In this document: positions 43,855 through 52,685 of the stretch, piece by piece
Layout: each line of letters opens with the position of its first letter
Position numbering within the stretch: position 1 is the stretch's first letter
Assembly: GCF_001866645.1 (NCBI RefSeq)
Contig: NZ_MLYP01000071.1
Span: forward strand, 1 to 63,606
Direction: 5' to 3'
Source of the DNA: Streptomyces colonosanans
Lineage (GTDB): Bacteria > Actinomycetota > Actinomycetes > Streptomycetales > Streptomycetaceae
DNA: 63,606 nucleotides
Program-made: the position numbers and the translations under genes
Notes under the pieces: model-generated
What the model was told of the DNA's origin: nothing
What the model saw: only the letters and a program-made list of their open reading frames with translations
Databases searched by the model: none

Positions 43855-44099
43855 TTCTTCGTGCGCTGGGTCGTCGGTCGGGGCGCGGTAACGGCCCATG
43901 CTCGCCGTGATCAGGACGACTAGGGTCGGCATCGTGAGTCCGTAGGCCAGCGGGAAGCTGTCCTTCACAAGGTTGAATAGGACAAGCACGCCGACCAGGC
44001 CAGCGAAGAGCAGGGGCGTCGGATGATGTGCCGCACGGCGATCTTCAAGCGCCGGCGTCCGCGGGCACCGTTGAGTTCTTCCCAGTCTGACGCTGACAT
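43822..44099 (-). pseudogene. Frameshifted small membrane protein gene
   Basis: The frame from ATG 44099 reads MSASDWEELNGARGRRRLKIAVRH and then runs to an early stop at 43965. The neighbouring frame continues smoothly with HPTPLLFAGLVGVLVLFNLVKD, SFPLAYGLTMPTLVVLITASMGRYRAP and an acidic tail, ending at 43822. Joined, they make a plausible protein of about 92 residues with two membrane spans. A one-base loss near 44029 (or programmed -1 shifting) explains the break. It follows the DUF397 gene on the same strand. Confidence 0.55.
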
Positions 44100-44116
44100 G
44101 CCCTCAGCGTAAGGTT

Positions 44117-44329
44117 TCAACTCCTCCCCTGAGAAGCGACCTTCAGCGACTCGATGAAGAGGGTGAAATCTGCGGGAGGGAAGGCGAGGGTGCCTTGGGC
44201 TGGGTCCTTGGAGTCCCGGATGGCCACTTGGGTGGAAGTGGTTGCGATCTCGACGCAATTGTTGCCGTCGCCGCCGCCGGAGTAGGACGACTTCCGCCAG
44301 GTGTCGGGTGTGGTCACGGTGAGCCTCAC
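44117..44329 (-). CDS. DUF397 protein
   Basis: 70-residue protein with the complete family pattern: WRKSSYSGGGDGNNCVEIA, VAIRDSKDP and a final FIESLK helix. DUF397 proteins sit beside DUF5753 XRE regulators in Streptomyces and are thought to act as their partners. The GTG start overlaps the upstream regulator stop (GTGA), so translation is coupled. Confidence 0.9.
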   Translation of the reverse strand: MRLTVTTPDTWRKSSYSGGGDGNNCVEIATTSTQVAIRDSKDPAQGTLAFPPADFTLFIESLKVASQGRS

Positions 44330-45177
44330 AGGTCCTTGGCCAGTCTGTGGATGAAGTCACGCGAACCGGCGGGTTCGAGTGACGCGGCTTCTACCCTACG
44401 GAATAGCGTGCGGAAGACGGCGAGTTGGGCTTCTGAGTCGATGAAGCCGGTGCCATGAGGCGCGTCGCGAACGGCCGTGTCCAGCCTGGGCACGGCGCCG
44501 CCCGCCAGCATCATGGGGCTCCAGGCTCCGCCGAATCCGTCCAGGTCGAAGGGGATGACGCGCACGCTGATGTGGTCCGCTTCGGAGAGTTCCAGGACAC
44601 GAGCAAGCTGGGCTCGTGAGGTGGCGCGATCACCGACCCTGATGCGCAGTGCCGCCTCGTGGATGACCGCCTCGTACGGGACATGGGCAGGCTCTTCGAG
44701 GATGACTTTGCGTTGCATCCGGTGCCGCACACGCAACTCCAACTCTTCCTCCGGAATGTCCGGAATCCTGGACGAGAAAGCGGCGCGAGCGTAGTCCTCC
44801 GTCTGTAGCAGGCCGGGAATGAACAGGAACTCCACGTCACACCGGTACGAGGAGTGATAGTCCAGCTCCGCGAGGTCGAGGAAGGGCGTGGGCAGCAGCT
44901 CCCGGTAGTCCTCCCACCAGCCTCGCGTGCGGTCGTTCGCTATGGCTACCAGCGCGTCGATCAACTCCTCATCAGTACACGAGTAGTTGGCGGCGAGGCG
45001 ACGCAACCGGCTCTCACTCACACCAGCGAGACCGGCCTCGATCTGGCTGATCTGGGGCGCGCTCACCCCGAGGAGCGCCGCTGCCTCCCGCGACGAGAGG
45101 CCCGCCGCGTCGCGGAGTCTGCGCAACTCGACAGCAAGGCGCAACTGACGTGCCGTCGGTTCGAACCTCTTTGCCAT
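44326..45177 (-). CDS. XRE-family regulator with DUF5753 domain
   Basis: 283-residue regulator. The helix-turn-helix spans residues 10-65 (LRRLRDAAGLSSREAAALLGVSAPQISQIEAG). DUF5753 spans about 95-275 (FLFIPGLLQTEDYARAAF, ... VIHEAALRIRVGDRATSRAQLARVLELSE, ISVRVIPF). ATG 45177 has AGAGG seven bases upstream. With the DUF397 gene downstream and a divergent RsbW-like gene it forms the three-part module known from WhiJ/AbaA-like developmental loci. Confidence 0.92.
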   Translation of the reverse strand: MAKRFEPTARQLRLAVELRRLRDAAGLSSREAAALLGVSAPQISQIEAGLAGVSESRLRRLAANYSCTDEELIDALVAIANDRTRGWWEDYRELLPTPFLDLAELDYHSSYRCDVEFLFIPGLLQTEDYARAAFSSRIPDIPEEELELRVRHRMQRKVILEEPAHVPYEAVIHEAALRIRVGDRATSRAQLARVLELSEADHISVRVIPFDLDGFGGAWSPMMLAGGAVPRLDTAVRDAPHGTGFIDSEAQLAVFRTLFRRVEAASLEPAGSRDFIHRLAKDL

Positions 45178-45378
45178 CAACTGACCTCTCAACACGCGGG
45201 TAAGCGTGACTCGTTCGGGGTCACCTTACGCGATCGCCTTGCGAGATCTAAATATTGCCCCCTACTGTCGGTTAGGTAACTTACACGCAGCGGAAGCGCA
45301 CCGCTCCGCCATGCCACGACGGCTGCGGCAATGCCACCGCGCGCTAAACCCCCCTCACCTCACCGGAGTTGATGAGGC

Positions 45379-45780
45379 ATGCCCGAAACCTGGGACTACA
45401 CGCTCTACATCCCGAACGACCTCAGGGCGGTGACCATCTGCCGCCGCACCCTGCGCCTGATCCTGACCCTGCACGGTCTGATCGGCCTGGTGGACACAGC
45501 GGAGCTGCTGGCGGCGGAGCTGGTGTCGAACGCCGTGCGGCATACGAAGGGGCCAGCCGCGCTCAGGGTCCGCCTGACCCCGCAGGGGGTGGTGTGGATC
45601 GGGGCATGGGACACCGACCCGGCGCCGCCCGAGCCGCCATGCCCGTTGGAGCAGGCGTTGGAGTCGGAGGAGGGGCGGGGGTTGGGATTGGTGGGGGCCT
45701 GCGCGGATGTGTGGGGTTGGGAGCCGTCAGCCCGGTTCGGGGATCGGGGAAAGTATGTGTGGTGCGAGCTGGGGGCGTGA
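45379..45780 (+). CDS. RsbW-like ATP-binding regulatory protein
   Basis: 133-residue GHKL-fold protein. The N box is LLAAELVSNAVRHTKGP, followed by WDTDPAPPEPPC and EEGRGLGLVGACADVWGWEP and a final KYVWCEL. It is divergent from the XRE/DUF397 pair. In the intergenic region TTGCCC (45253) and TAACTT (45275) make a plausible plus-strand promoter with about a 100-base leader. A sequence ending in CAATATTTA could serve the other direction. Confidence 0.88.
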   Translation: MPETWDYTLYIPNDLRAVTICRRTLRLILTLHGLIGLVDTAELLAAELVSNAVRHTKGPAALRVRLTPQGVVWIGAWDTDPAPPEPPCPLEQALESEEGRGLGLVGACADVWGWEPSARFGDRGKYVWCELGA

Positions 45781-45907
45781 CCCTGTCAGGAAGTGATTGG
45801 CAGGTCTGTTCCAGGGGCCGGAAGCAAAGCCGCAGCTCAGGAGCAGGAAGGCGAGACACATCTGCCAATCACCCTTCCCGTGCCGCCCACAGCCCCGGCG
45901 GGCATGG

Positions 45908-45939
45908 CGAAGGCCCGTGCCACAGGGCACGGGCCTTCG
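45908..45939. terminator. Bidirectional terminator
   Basis: Perfect 14-bp stem CGAAGGCCCGTGCC / GGCACGGGCCTTCG with a 4-base loop, between the converging RsbW-like gene and the inverted peptide-transporter operon. Confidence 0.85.
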
Positions 45940-46025
45940 TCCCCGGGAACCGGACGTTCGGGGCTCGGGTCAATGGGCCGATGAAGGTCGGGCTCCGGCG
46001 GCCGCGGCTGACGGAAAGGGGTGTG

Positions 46026-47069
46026 TCAGGCCGCTGCCTCGGGGTCCTTGGACAGACGCGGAGCCGGAACCGTCTCCTGCGTCTCGGGGTAGTGGCACGC
46101 CGTCAGGTGACCCGGCTTGTTGCCCTCCACCTGCACCAGCGGCGGCGCCTCCGAGGCGCACTTCTCCGTGGCCTTCCAGCAGCGGGTGCGGAAGCGGCAG
46201 CCGGACGGGGGCGAGATCGGGGACGGCACGTCGCCAACCAGACGGATGCGCTCACGGGGCGTCTCGTCCACCGTGGCCTCGGGCACGGCGGAGAGCAGGG
46301 CGCGCGTGTACGGGTGGCGCGGGTTGCCGTACAGGTCCTCGCGGTCGGCGATCTCCACGATCTTGCCGAGGTACATGACCGCCACACGCTGCGAGAAGTG
46401 CCGCACGATCGCCAGGTCGTGGGCGATGAAGACGAACGCGATACCCAGGTCCTTCTGGACCTGCTGGAGCAGGTTGACGACCTGGGCCTGGATGGAGACG
46501 TCGAGGGCGGAGACCGGCTCGTCCGCGACGATCAGCTTCGGCTCCAGGGCCAACGCCCTTGCCACGCCGATACGTTGGCGCTGGCCGCCGGAGAACTCGT
46601 GCGGGAAGCGGTTGTAGTGCTCCGGGTTCAGACCCACGATCTCCAGCAGCTCGCGAACGCGCTTCTCCCGGCCGCCCTCCGGGTTGATGTCGTTGATCTC
46701 CATCGGCCCGGAGATGATCTTGCCAACCGTGTGCCGCGGGTTCAGCGAGGCGTACGGGTCCTGGAAGATCATCTGGATCTCGGACCGGATCGGCGCGAGC
46801 TGCTTGCGGCTGGCGTGGGTGATGTCCTGGCCGCGATAGGAGATCTTGCCGGCCGTCGGCTCCAGGAGCCGGGTGATCAGGCGGCCGGTGGTCGACTTGC
46901 CGCAGCCGGACTCGCCGACCAGGCCCAGGCTCTCGCCCTCGGCGACCTGGAAGTCGAGCCCGTCGACAGCCTGGACCGCGCCGACCGTGCGGCGGATCGG
47001 GAAGCCGCCCTTGATCGGGAAGTGCTTGGTGAGTCCCGAGACGTCCAGGAGGGGACTGGTGTTGCTCAT
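46026..47069 (-). CDS. Oligopeptide ABC transporter ATP-binding protein, inverted copy (BldKE paralogue)
   Basis: 347-residue OppF-like ATPase. Walker A is GESGCGKST, the signature is FSGGQRQRIGVARAL, Walker B is LIVADEPVSALD and the cysteines are in SGCRFRTRCWKATEKC. From GGFPIRRTVGAVQAVDG to HFSQRVAVMYLGKI it differs from bldKE at only a handful of positions, while the ends differ strongly. Last gene of the inverted operon. Confidence 0.92.
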   Translation of the reverse strand: MSNTSPLLDVSGLTKHFPIKGGFPIRRTVGAVQAVDGLDFQVAEGESLGLVGESGCGKSTTGRLITRLLEPTAGKISYRGQDITHASRKQLAPIRSEIQMIFQDPYASLNPRHTVGKIISGPMEINDINPEGGREKRVRELLEIVGLNPEHYNRFPHEFSGGQRQRIGVARALALEPKLIVADEPVSALDVSIQAQVVNLLQQVQKDLGIAFVFIAHDLAIVRHFSQRVAVMYLGKIVEIADREDLYGNPRHPYTRALLSAVPEATVDETPRERIRLVGDVPSPISPPSGCRFRTRCWKATEKCASEAPPLVQVEGNKPGHLTACHYPETQETVPAPRLSKDPEAAA

Positions 47070-47095
47070 GGTGGTGAAATCCCGTCTCTTGTACG

Positions 47096-48133
47096 TCAGT
47101 GGGCCTGGCTGCCGGCGAGGTCGGAGAAGAACTCACGGCGCTGTTCGTCGGTCAGATGGCAGGCGTTGCCGCGACCGTCCGTGATCTCCAGCACCGGGGA
47201 CTCGGTCGCACAGCGGTTGCCGTCGACCTTCTCGGCGAAGGCGCAGCGCGGGTGGAAGCGGCAGCCGGACGGCGGGTTCAGCAGCGACGGCGGCGAGCCC
47301 GGGATCGGGTTGAGCGGCACGTCGACCGGACCGTCAAGGCTCGGCATGGAGCCCAGCAGACCCCAGGTGTAGGGGTGTTGCGGGGCGCGCAGCACCTCCT
47401 CCTTCGAGCCGCGCTCCACACACCGGCCGCCGTACATCACCAGCACGTCGTCGGCGATGTCCGCGATCACGCCCAGGTCGTGGGTGATGAAGATGATCGA
47501 GGTGCCGAACTCCTGCTGGAGGTCCTTGAGCAGGTCCATGATCTGGGCCTGCACGGTCACGTCGAGCGCGGTGGTCGGCTCGTCGGCGATCAGCAGCTGG
47601 GGGTCGCAGACCAGCGCCATGGCGATCATCGCGCGCTGGCGCATACCGCCGGAGAACTGGTGCGGGTAGTCGTCGACGCGGACGTCCGGCTGGGGGATCC
47701 CCACGCGCCTCAGCATCTCGATCGCCCGCGCCCGGGCCTCCTGCTTGGAGGCACCGGTGTGCTTGCGGTACGTCTCGCCGATCTGCTTGCCGATGGTGTG
47801 GTACGGCGACAGCGAGGCCAGGGCGTCCTGGAAGATCATCGCCATCTTGTTGCCGCGGAGCTTCTCGAGCGTCTTCTCCGGGGCGCCGTTCAGCTCCTCG
47901 CCGTCGAGCTCGATGGAGCCCTCGACCTTGGTGCTGTCGGGGTTGTGCAGGCCCAGGATGGTCAGGTTGGTGACCGACTTGCCGGACCCCGACTCGCCCA
48001 CGATGCCCAGCGTCCTGCCGCGGGCGAGGTCGAAGGACAGGCCGTCGACGGCCTTGACGATGCCGTCCTCGGTCGAGAAGTGCACCTTCAGGTCCTTGAC
48101 GGACAGGAAGGGCTGCTGATCGGTGCTCGTCAC
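47096..48133 (-). CDS. Oligopeptide ABC transporter ATP-binding protein, inverted copy (BldKD paralogue)
   Basis: 345-residue OppD-like ATPase. Walker A is GESGSGKS, the Q-loop is MIFQDALASLSPYHTIG, the signature is FSGGMRQRAMIAMAL and Walker B is LLIADEPTTALD. Cysteines occur in SGCRFHPRCAF, RCATESP and ACHLT. It is similar to bldKD throughout but clearly more diverged than the BldKE pair. It lies 26 bases before the next ATPase gene. Confidence 0.92.
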   Translation of the reverse strand: MTSTDQQPFLSVKDLKVHFSTEDGIVKAVDGLSFDLARGRTLGIVGESGSGKSVTNLTILGLHNPDSTKVEGSIELDGEELNGAPEKTLEKLRGNKMAMIFQDALASLSPYHTIGKQIGETYRKHTGASKQEARARAIEMLRRVGIPQPDVRVDDYPHQFSGGMRQRAMIAMALVCDPQLLIADEPTTALDVTVQAQIMDLLKDLQQEFGTSIIFITHDLGVIADIADDVLVMYGGRCVERGSKEEVLRAPQHPYTWGLLGSMPSLDGPVDVPLNPIPGSPPSLLNPPSGCRFHPRCAFAEKVDGNRCATESPVLEITDGRGNACHLTDEQRREFFSDLAGSQAH

Positions 48134-48185
48134 GGGGACGCTCCAGAGGGGGGTGATGCGGGGTAGCTGGTGGGGGCGGGCGGGG

Positions 48186-49166
48186 TCAGGCGAGCCGGAT
48201 CCGCGGGTCGATCAGGGCATAGACGGCGTCGACGATGATGTTGGCGAACACCACGAAGGCGGCGGTGACGATCATGACGCCGAGGAGCATCGGGAGATCG
48301 TTGTTGATCACCGACTTCACGGCGAGCATGCCGAGGCCCTGGAGGCTGAAGGTCTTCTCGGTGATCATCGCGCCGCCGAGCAGGACGCCCATGTCGATGC
48401 CGAAGATGGTGACGATCGGGCCCATCGCGCCGCGCCAGGCGAAGCGGAAGAAGACGGTGCGCCGCGAGAGGCCCTTGGCGCGGGCCGTGCGGACGTAGTC
48501 CTCGCTGAGCGTCTCGACCAGCTGGGAGCGGGTCATACGGGTGTAGTTGGCGGTCCAGATCAGCGCCAGGACCAGCCAGGGCACGAGCAGACCGCTGAAC
48601 CAGGCGGCCGGGTTCTCGGTGAACGGCGTGTACGAGGGCTGGTCGAGGATGTGCGTCGTGTACACGAGGAGGTAGAGGGCCACCGGGCCGACGAAGTAGA
48701 TCTGCATCGACGAGGCGATCAGCGAGGCGGAGCTGGCGATCTTGTCGACGGCCTTGCCCTGCTTCACGGCGGCGAGCATGCCGGCACCGATACCGAAGAT
48801 GAGGAAGACCACCGAGGAGCCGAGGGCGAGGGAGGCCGTCGTCGGGAAGCGGTCCTGGACCGTCGCGAGGACCGACTCGTGGTTGACGAACGAGTAGCCC
48901 AGGCACGGGGCGTCACAACGGCCGATGCCCGTGTAGTCGCGGCCCACGAAGATGCCTGACAGCCAGTGCCAGTACTGCAACGGCAGCGACTCGTCGATCC
49001 CCATGTTGCGCCGAATCAGTTCGAGCGTGTCCGGCGTACAGACCTTGCCGCAGGCCATCCGGGCCGGATCGTGCGGCACCGCGTAGAAGAGCATGAACGT
49101 GACCGCACTGATGATCAACAGCGTGATCGCGGCGCCGAGGAACCGGCGGACGAGGAAGCGAAGCAT
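48186..49166 (-). CDS. Oligopeptide ABC permease, inverted copy (BldKC paralogue)
   Basis: 326-residue permease. It starts MLRFLVRRFLGAAITLLIISAVTFMLFY. It has six spans, the paired cysteines MACGKVCTP and RCDAPCLG in loop 1, and the EAA loop EDYVRTARAKGLSRRTVFFRFAWRGAMGP. The length is identical to BldKC. The ATG at 49166 was chosen because it gives the BldKC-like N-terminus; the frame is open to 49271. Confidence 0.9.
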   Translation of the reverse strand: MLRFLVRRFLGAAITLLIISAVTFMLFYAVPHDPARMACGKVCTPDTLELIRRNMGIDESLPLQYWHWLSGIFVGRDYTGIGRCDAPCLGYSFVNHESVLATVQDRFPTTASLALGSSVVFLIFGIGAGMLAAVKQGKAVDKIASSASLIASSMQIYFVGPVALYLLVYTTHILDQPSYTPFTENPAAWFSGLLVPWLVLALIWTANYTRMTRSQLVETLSEDYVRTARAKGLSRRTVFFRFAWRGAMGPIVTIFGIDMGVLLGGAMITEKTFSLQGLGMLAVKSVINNDLPMLLGVMIVTAAFVVFANIIVDAVYALIDPRIRLA

Positions 49167-49246
49167 GGGGGTTGGCTTTCCTGGGAGGGCCGTCGTACGG
49201 AACGGGCCGGGCCGGGGGTGACCGGAGACCCGGTGGACGAGCCGAG

Positions 49247-49272
49247 GGTGGGGCGGCCGAAGCCGCCCCACC
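49247..49272 (-). promoter_or_regulatory. Intercistronic hairpin after the binding-protein gene, inverted copy
   Basis: Perfect 10-bp stem GGTGGGGCGG / CCGCCCCACC with a 6-base loop, just after the binding-protein stop and before the permease. It is in the same place as the hairpin at 39924-39967 in the forward operon. Confidence 0.55.
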
Positions 49273-49285
49273 TCTCAGGGATGGA

Positions 49286-51052
49286 TCAGGCCTTGACGTA
49301 CATCTTGTAGAGCATGCAACCGTCGAAGTTCGGGTCCATCTTCACGTTGGCGAGCTTGGAGCCGTGCATGTAGATGCGTCGCATGTACACGTCGGGGATG
49401 AAGGCACCCAGCTCGGTGACCTGCTTGTCCACAGCGGCCCACATGTCGTTGGCCTTGGTCTGGTCGACCTCCGCCGTGGCGGCCTTGATCGCGGCGTCCA
49501 CCTCGGGGTTCTTCAGGTGGGAGTAGTTGTTGCCCTGGTCCACGACCTTGGAGCTGTGGAAGCACGGCATGAAGTCCGAGTAACCGGTCGGCCAGTCGGC
49601 GGACCAGCCACCCCAGTAGACGTCGTACGGGTTGTCGACCATGCCGATCTGGTCGTAGAAGGTGGTGGAGTCGATCGGCTTGGTGACGACCTCGAAGCCG
49701 GCCGCCTTCAGGGCGTTCTCGATGACGACCTTGACCTTGGCGTTGACCGGGTCGTTCTGGTAGGCGTAGGTGACCTTGGTGCCGAGCTTGCCGGCCGCCT
49801 TCAGGACTTCCTTCGCCTTCGCCGGGTCGCCCGCCGGGTTCTTCAGCTTGCCCCAGACGTCCTGCGACTTGTAACCGGCCACGAGCGGGCTCATGAAGCC
49901 GGTCGCGTAGTCACCGCGGTTCTCGCCGCCCTGGAGCTTGCGGATACCGGCGGTCGGCCAGGCGCGGATGATGGCCTCGCGGACCTTGATGTCCGTGACG
50001 CGGGTCTGGTTGATCCAGTAGACGCTGGTGCCGCTGCCCAGAGCAGAGAAGAGGCGGTCCTTGGCCTTGAGGGTGGCCTGCTGGATCTTGCTCTGCGGGA
50101 CCGTACGCCAGGAGACGGCGAACTGGTCGTTGCCGGTGTCGGCGATCAGGCGGTCGGCGGCGGTCTCCTGCTCGATGCCGAAGGTGAAGTCGAACTCGTC
50201 CGGGTAGGCGTTGCGGATCGGGTCCGTGTTCGGGTCCCAGTGGTCGTTGCGGACCATCACCATCGACTTGTCGGTGACGTGCGACTTGACCCGGTAAGGA
50301 CCGTTGGAGAACGGCTTCTTGTCGTAGGCCTGCTTGGTGTCGTGCTTCACCGGGACCGGCGCGTACGAGTGCATGGCGAGGACGTAGTTGAAGTCCGGAC
50401 GCGCCTCGGCGAGGTGGAAGGTGATGGACTTCCCGCTCGTCTCGATCGACTTCAGGTGCTTGCCCTTGAACGGACCCTTGTAGGACTTGCGGGGCTCGTC
50501 CGAGCCGACGAGCCAGCTCTGAACGTAGGTGGCGCCCTCGGTGGTGAAGTCGGCGAAGCCGCGCTCGATGCCGTGGCGGACGTCATCGACGGTGATGTCG
50601 GAGCCGTCCTCCCACTTGATGCCGTCCTTCAGGGTGAAGGTCCAGGTCTTGCCGCCGTCCTTCATGACGCCGACGTCGGTGGCGAGGTCGCCGACCAGGG
50701 TCTGCGAGCCGTCGTCGCCGACCTTGTAACCGGTCAGGGTACGGGCGAGGACCATCATGGCGAGCGAGTTCCACGCGAAGTAGATGCGCTGCGGGTCGAG
50801 GTGCGAGAAGTCGTCGTCGTTCAGCAGGTAGACCTTGCCGCCCTTCTTGGCGCCGGAGACCTCCGGAGCCGGGCCCTTGGAGTCCTCCGCCGTGCCGATC
50901 TTGACCATGGCCTTCTGGGCCTTGGCGGCTTCTTGCTTGCCTCCGCCGCTGCTGCCGTTGCTGGAGTTACCGCTGCTGCACGCGCTCAGCACGGTGCTCG
51001 ACGCGGCGGCGACACCGGTGGCGATCAGGAAGTTTCTGCGCGAGAAGGACAT
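49286..51052 (-). CDS. Peptide-binding lipoprotein, inverted copy, with Tat-type signal
   Basis: 588-residue family-5 binding protein. The signal peptide carries twin arginines (SRRNFL, residues 4-9) and ends at the lipobox LSAC (Cys25), so it is probably a Tat-exported lipoprotein, unlike BldKB whose signal has no twin-arginine motif. Core motifs are GGKVYLLNDDDFSHLDPQRIYFAWNS, FTLKDGIKWEDGSDITVDDVRHGIERGF and DVYWGGWSADWPTG. ATG 51052 has an AGGA nearby; the upstream 41 residues to 51175 are not signal-like. It is clearly diverged from BldKB, so the bound peptides probably differ. Confidence 0.9.
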   Translation of the reverse strand: MSFSRRNFLIATGVAAASSTVLSACSSGNSSNGSSGGGKQEAAKAQKAMVKIGTAEDSKGPAPEVSGAKKGGKVYLLNDDDFSHLDPQRIYFAWNSLAMMVLARTLTGYKVGDDGSQTLVGDLATDVGVMKDGGKTWTFTLKDGIKWEDGSDITVDDVRHGIERGFADFTTEGATYVQSWLVGSDEPRKSYKGPFKGKHLKSIETSGKSITFHLAEARPDFNYVLAMHSYAPVPVKHDTKQAYDKKPFSNGPYRVKSHVTDKSMVMVRNDHWDPNTDPIRNAYPDEFDFTFGIEQETAADRLIADTGNDQFAVSWRTVPQSKIQQATLKAKDRLFSALGSGTSVYWINQTRVTDIKVREAIIRAWPTAGIRKLQGGENRGDYATGFMSPLVAGYKSQDVWGKLKNPAGDPAKAKEVLKAAGKLGTKVTYAYQNDPVNAKVKVVIENALKAAGFEVVTKPIDSTTFYDQIGMVDNPYDVYWGGWSADWPTGYSDFMPCFHSSKVVDQGNNYSHLKNPEVDAAIKAATAEVDQTKANDMWAAVDKQVTELGAFIPDVYMRRIYMHGSKLANVKMDPNFDGCMLYKMYVKA

Positions 51053-51131
51053 CGCATCCTGCCTTGAAGTGGGTTGGTGAGGGTGGTCCGGCACCCCGGC
51101 GACATTGCCGTGATCCCGAGGAGGTTCGGAG

Positions 51132-52121
51132 TCAGCGCTTGGTCTTCGGGTCGAGTGCGTCGCGCACCGAGTCACCGAGGAGGTTGAACGCCAGGACGAA
51201 GATCACCATGGCGAGGCCGGGGAACATCAGCAAGGTGATGTCGTCCTGGTACCACTGGGTGGCGTACCCGATCATGACGCCCCAGTCGGGGGTCGGGTCC
51301 TGCAGACCGACACCGAGGAAGGCGAGACCCGCTTCCGTGCTGACCATCGCCGGCAGCATGAGAGTGCCCTGGATCAGGATCGGCGTCCACAGGTTGGGCA
51401 GCAGCTCCTTGAAGATGATGCGGGCCGGAGACGCTCCCGTGACCTTGGCGGCCTCCACGTACTCCCGCTCGCGCAGGGCCAGTACCTGGCCGCGCAGCAG
51501 TCGGCCGACGGAGGCCCAGCCGAAGACGACGAGCAGCAGGATCAGGGAGACCACGATGAGTGAGGTGGGCGTGTTCTCGTTGTCGCCCACGAACAGGGCC
51601 AGGACCACCGGCGTGAAGGCCACGAAGAACAGCTGCTGCGGGAAGGCGAGCAGGATGTCCATGACCCGGCCGAGGAACCAGTCCGTCTTGCCGCCCAGAT
51701 AGCCCGCGGTGATGCCGACCGCCACGCCGACGATCATGGCGAGGATCGTGATGCCGGTGGCGATCAGCAGCGAGTTGCGGATCGAGTACCAGAGGAAGGT
51801 GAAGACGTCACGGCCGAGTTGCGGGTCGATACCGAACCAGAACTCGCTGTTGATGCCGCCGTTCGGCGCCGCCGGGAGGCCGTTGTCGCCCAGCAGGCTG
51901 GGGTCGTTGAGCCCGTACGTCGTGTACGGGTCCTTCCCGTACAGCTTGGCTATGAGCGGCGCAGCGAGGCCGACCACGAAGAAGGCGATCACGATGATCG
52001 CCGAAATGACGCCCGTGCGGTCCCGCTTGAAGCGGCGCCATGCCAGCTGTCCAGGGGACCTGGTCTCGGTGCCCTTCGAGTCGGGAGAAGTGCTCGACTT
52101 CTCGGCGCTCTCGTCGGTCAC
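51132..52121 (-). CDS. Oligopeptide ABC permease, inverted copy (BldKA paralogue)
   Basis: 329-residue permease. It shares with BldKA the N-terminal RRFKRDRTGVISA, the LYGKDPYT loop, FWFGIDPQLGRDVFT, the EAA loop REREYVEAAKVTGASPARIIFKELLPN and the NLLGDSVRDALDPK end. The start is a GTG with a weak ribosome binding site. First gene of the inverted operon; a diverging promoter region lies upstream. Confidence 0.9.
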   Translation of the reverse strand: MTDESAEKSSTSPDSKGTETRSPGQLAWRRFKRDRTGVISAIIVIAFFVVGLAAPLIAKLYGKDPYTTYGLNDPSLLGDNGLPAAPNGGINSEFWFGIDPQLGRDVFTFLWYSIRNSLLIATGITILAMIVGVAVGITAGYLGGKTDWFLGRVMDILLAFPQQLFFVAFTPVVLALFVGDNENTPTSLIVVSLILLLVVFGWASVGRLLRGQVLALREREYVEAAKVTGASPARIIFKELLPNLWTPILIQGTLMLPAMVSTEAGLAFLGVGLQDPTPDWGVMIGYATQWYQDDITLLMFPGLAMVIFVLAFNLLGDSVRDALDPKTKR

Positions 52122-52685
52122 CTCAAGCGGTGCAGCCGCGGATGGAGTTGGGGGGGGTCATGGTGCTCCAGGCCCAAGGGAGGTGTCTGATGACTCCGCA
52201 GGGCGCTCCCCTACGGGCTACGCCGGACTTTTTCAACGCAATTCATTCAAGGTCAATAAATTCTCAGCCGACTTGGGCGGCTCTTTACTCTCTTTACCTA
52301 AGTTTGACCTTTCCGTAGCTACGCGGGTAGCACGTTGTAATCGATCCGTGTCCTCAATCGGGCCAACCGGGCAAATCTGACAAGAAGTTCGATATGCGGA
52401 TGGTTGAGTGTCGAAATGCGTACATCAAGGGTTCGCAAATCGATGGTTCGACGTTGATAGGCGGAGATTCATTGCTTTGCCTCGTCAAGATCCATTGCGT
52501 GCTGTGAACCATCCCGCGTCACCCTTGTCAAGATCCTTTGTCCGGGCCGGTGTGCGCCCGCCATCCGGATGACGTCGCCTCGGCGAATGGTGTACATGGG
52601 TGTGATGTTCGCTGATCGCTGATATGGACCGATAACGGACAGCGCCTCGGCGCTGGCGGTACGGCGCACTCCAGGGAGGCACTCC
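52122..52685. promoter_or_regulatory. Divergent promoter region between two peptide-transporter operons
   Basis: 564 bases, noticeably less GC-rich between 52220 and 52500, without a supported gene. It contains a direct repeat GTCAAGATCC(A/T)TTG at 52484-52497 and 52527-52540. The start points are 43 bases apart, about four helical turns, which is compatible with two activator or repressor sites. No clear promoter hexamers could be assigned. Confidence 0.5.
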
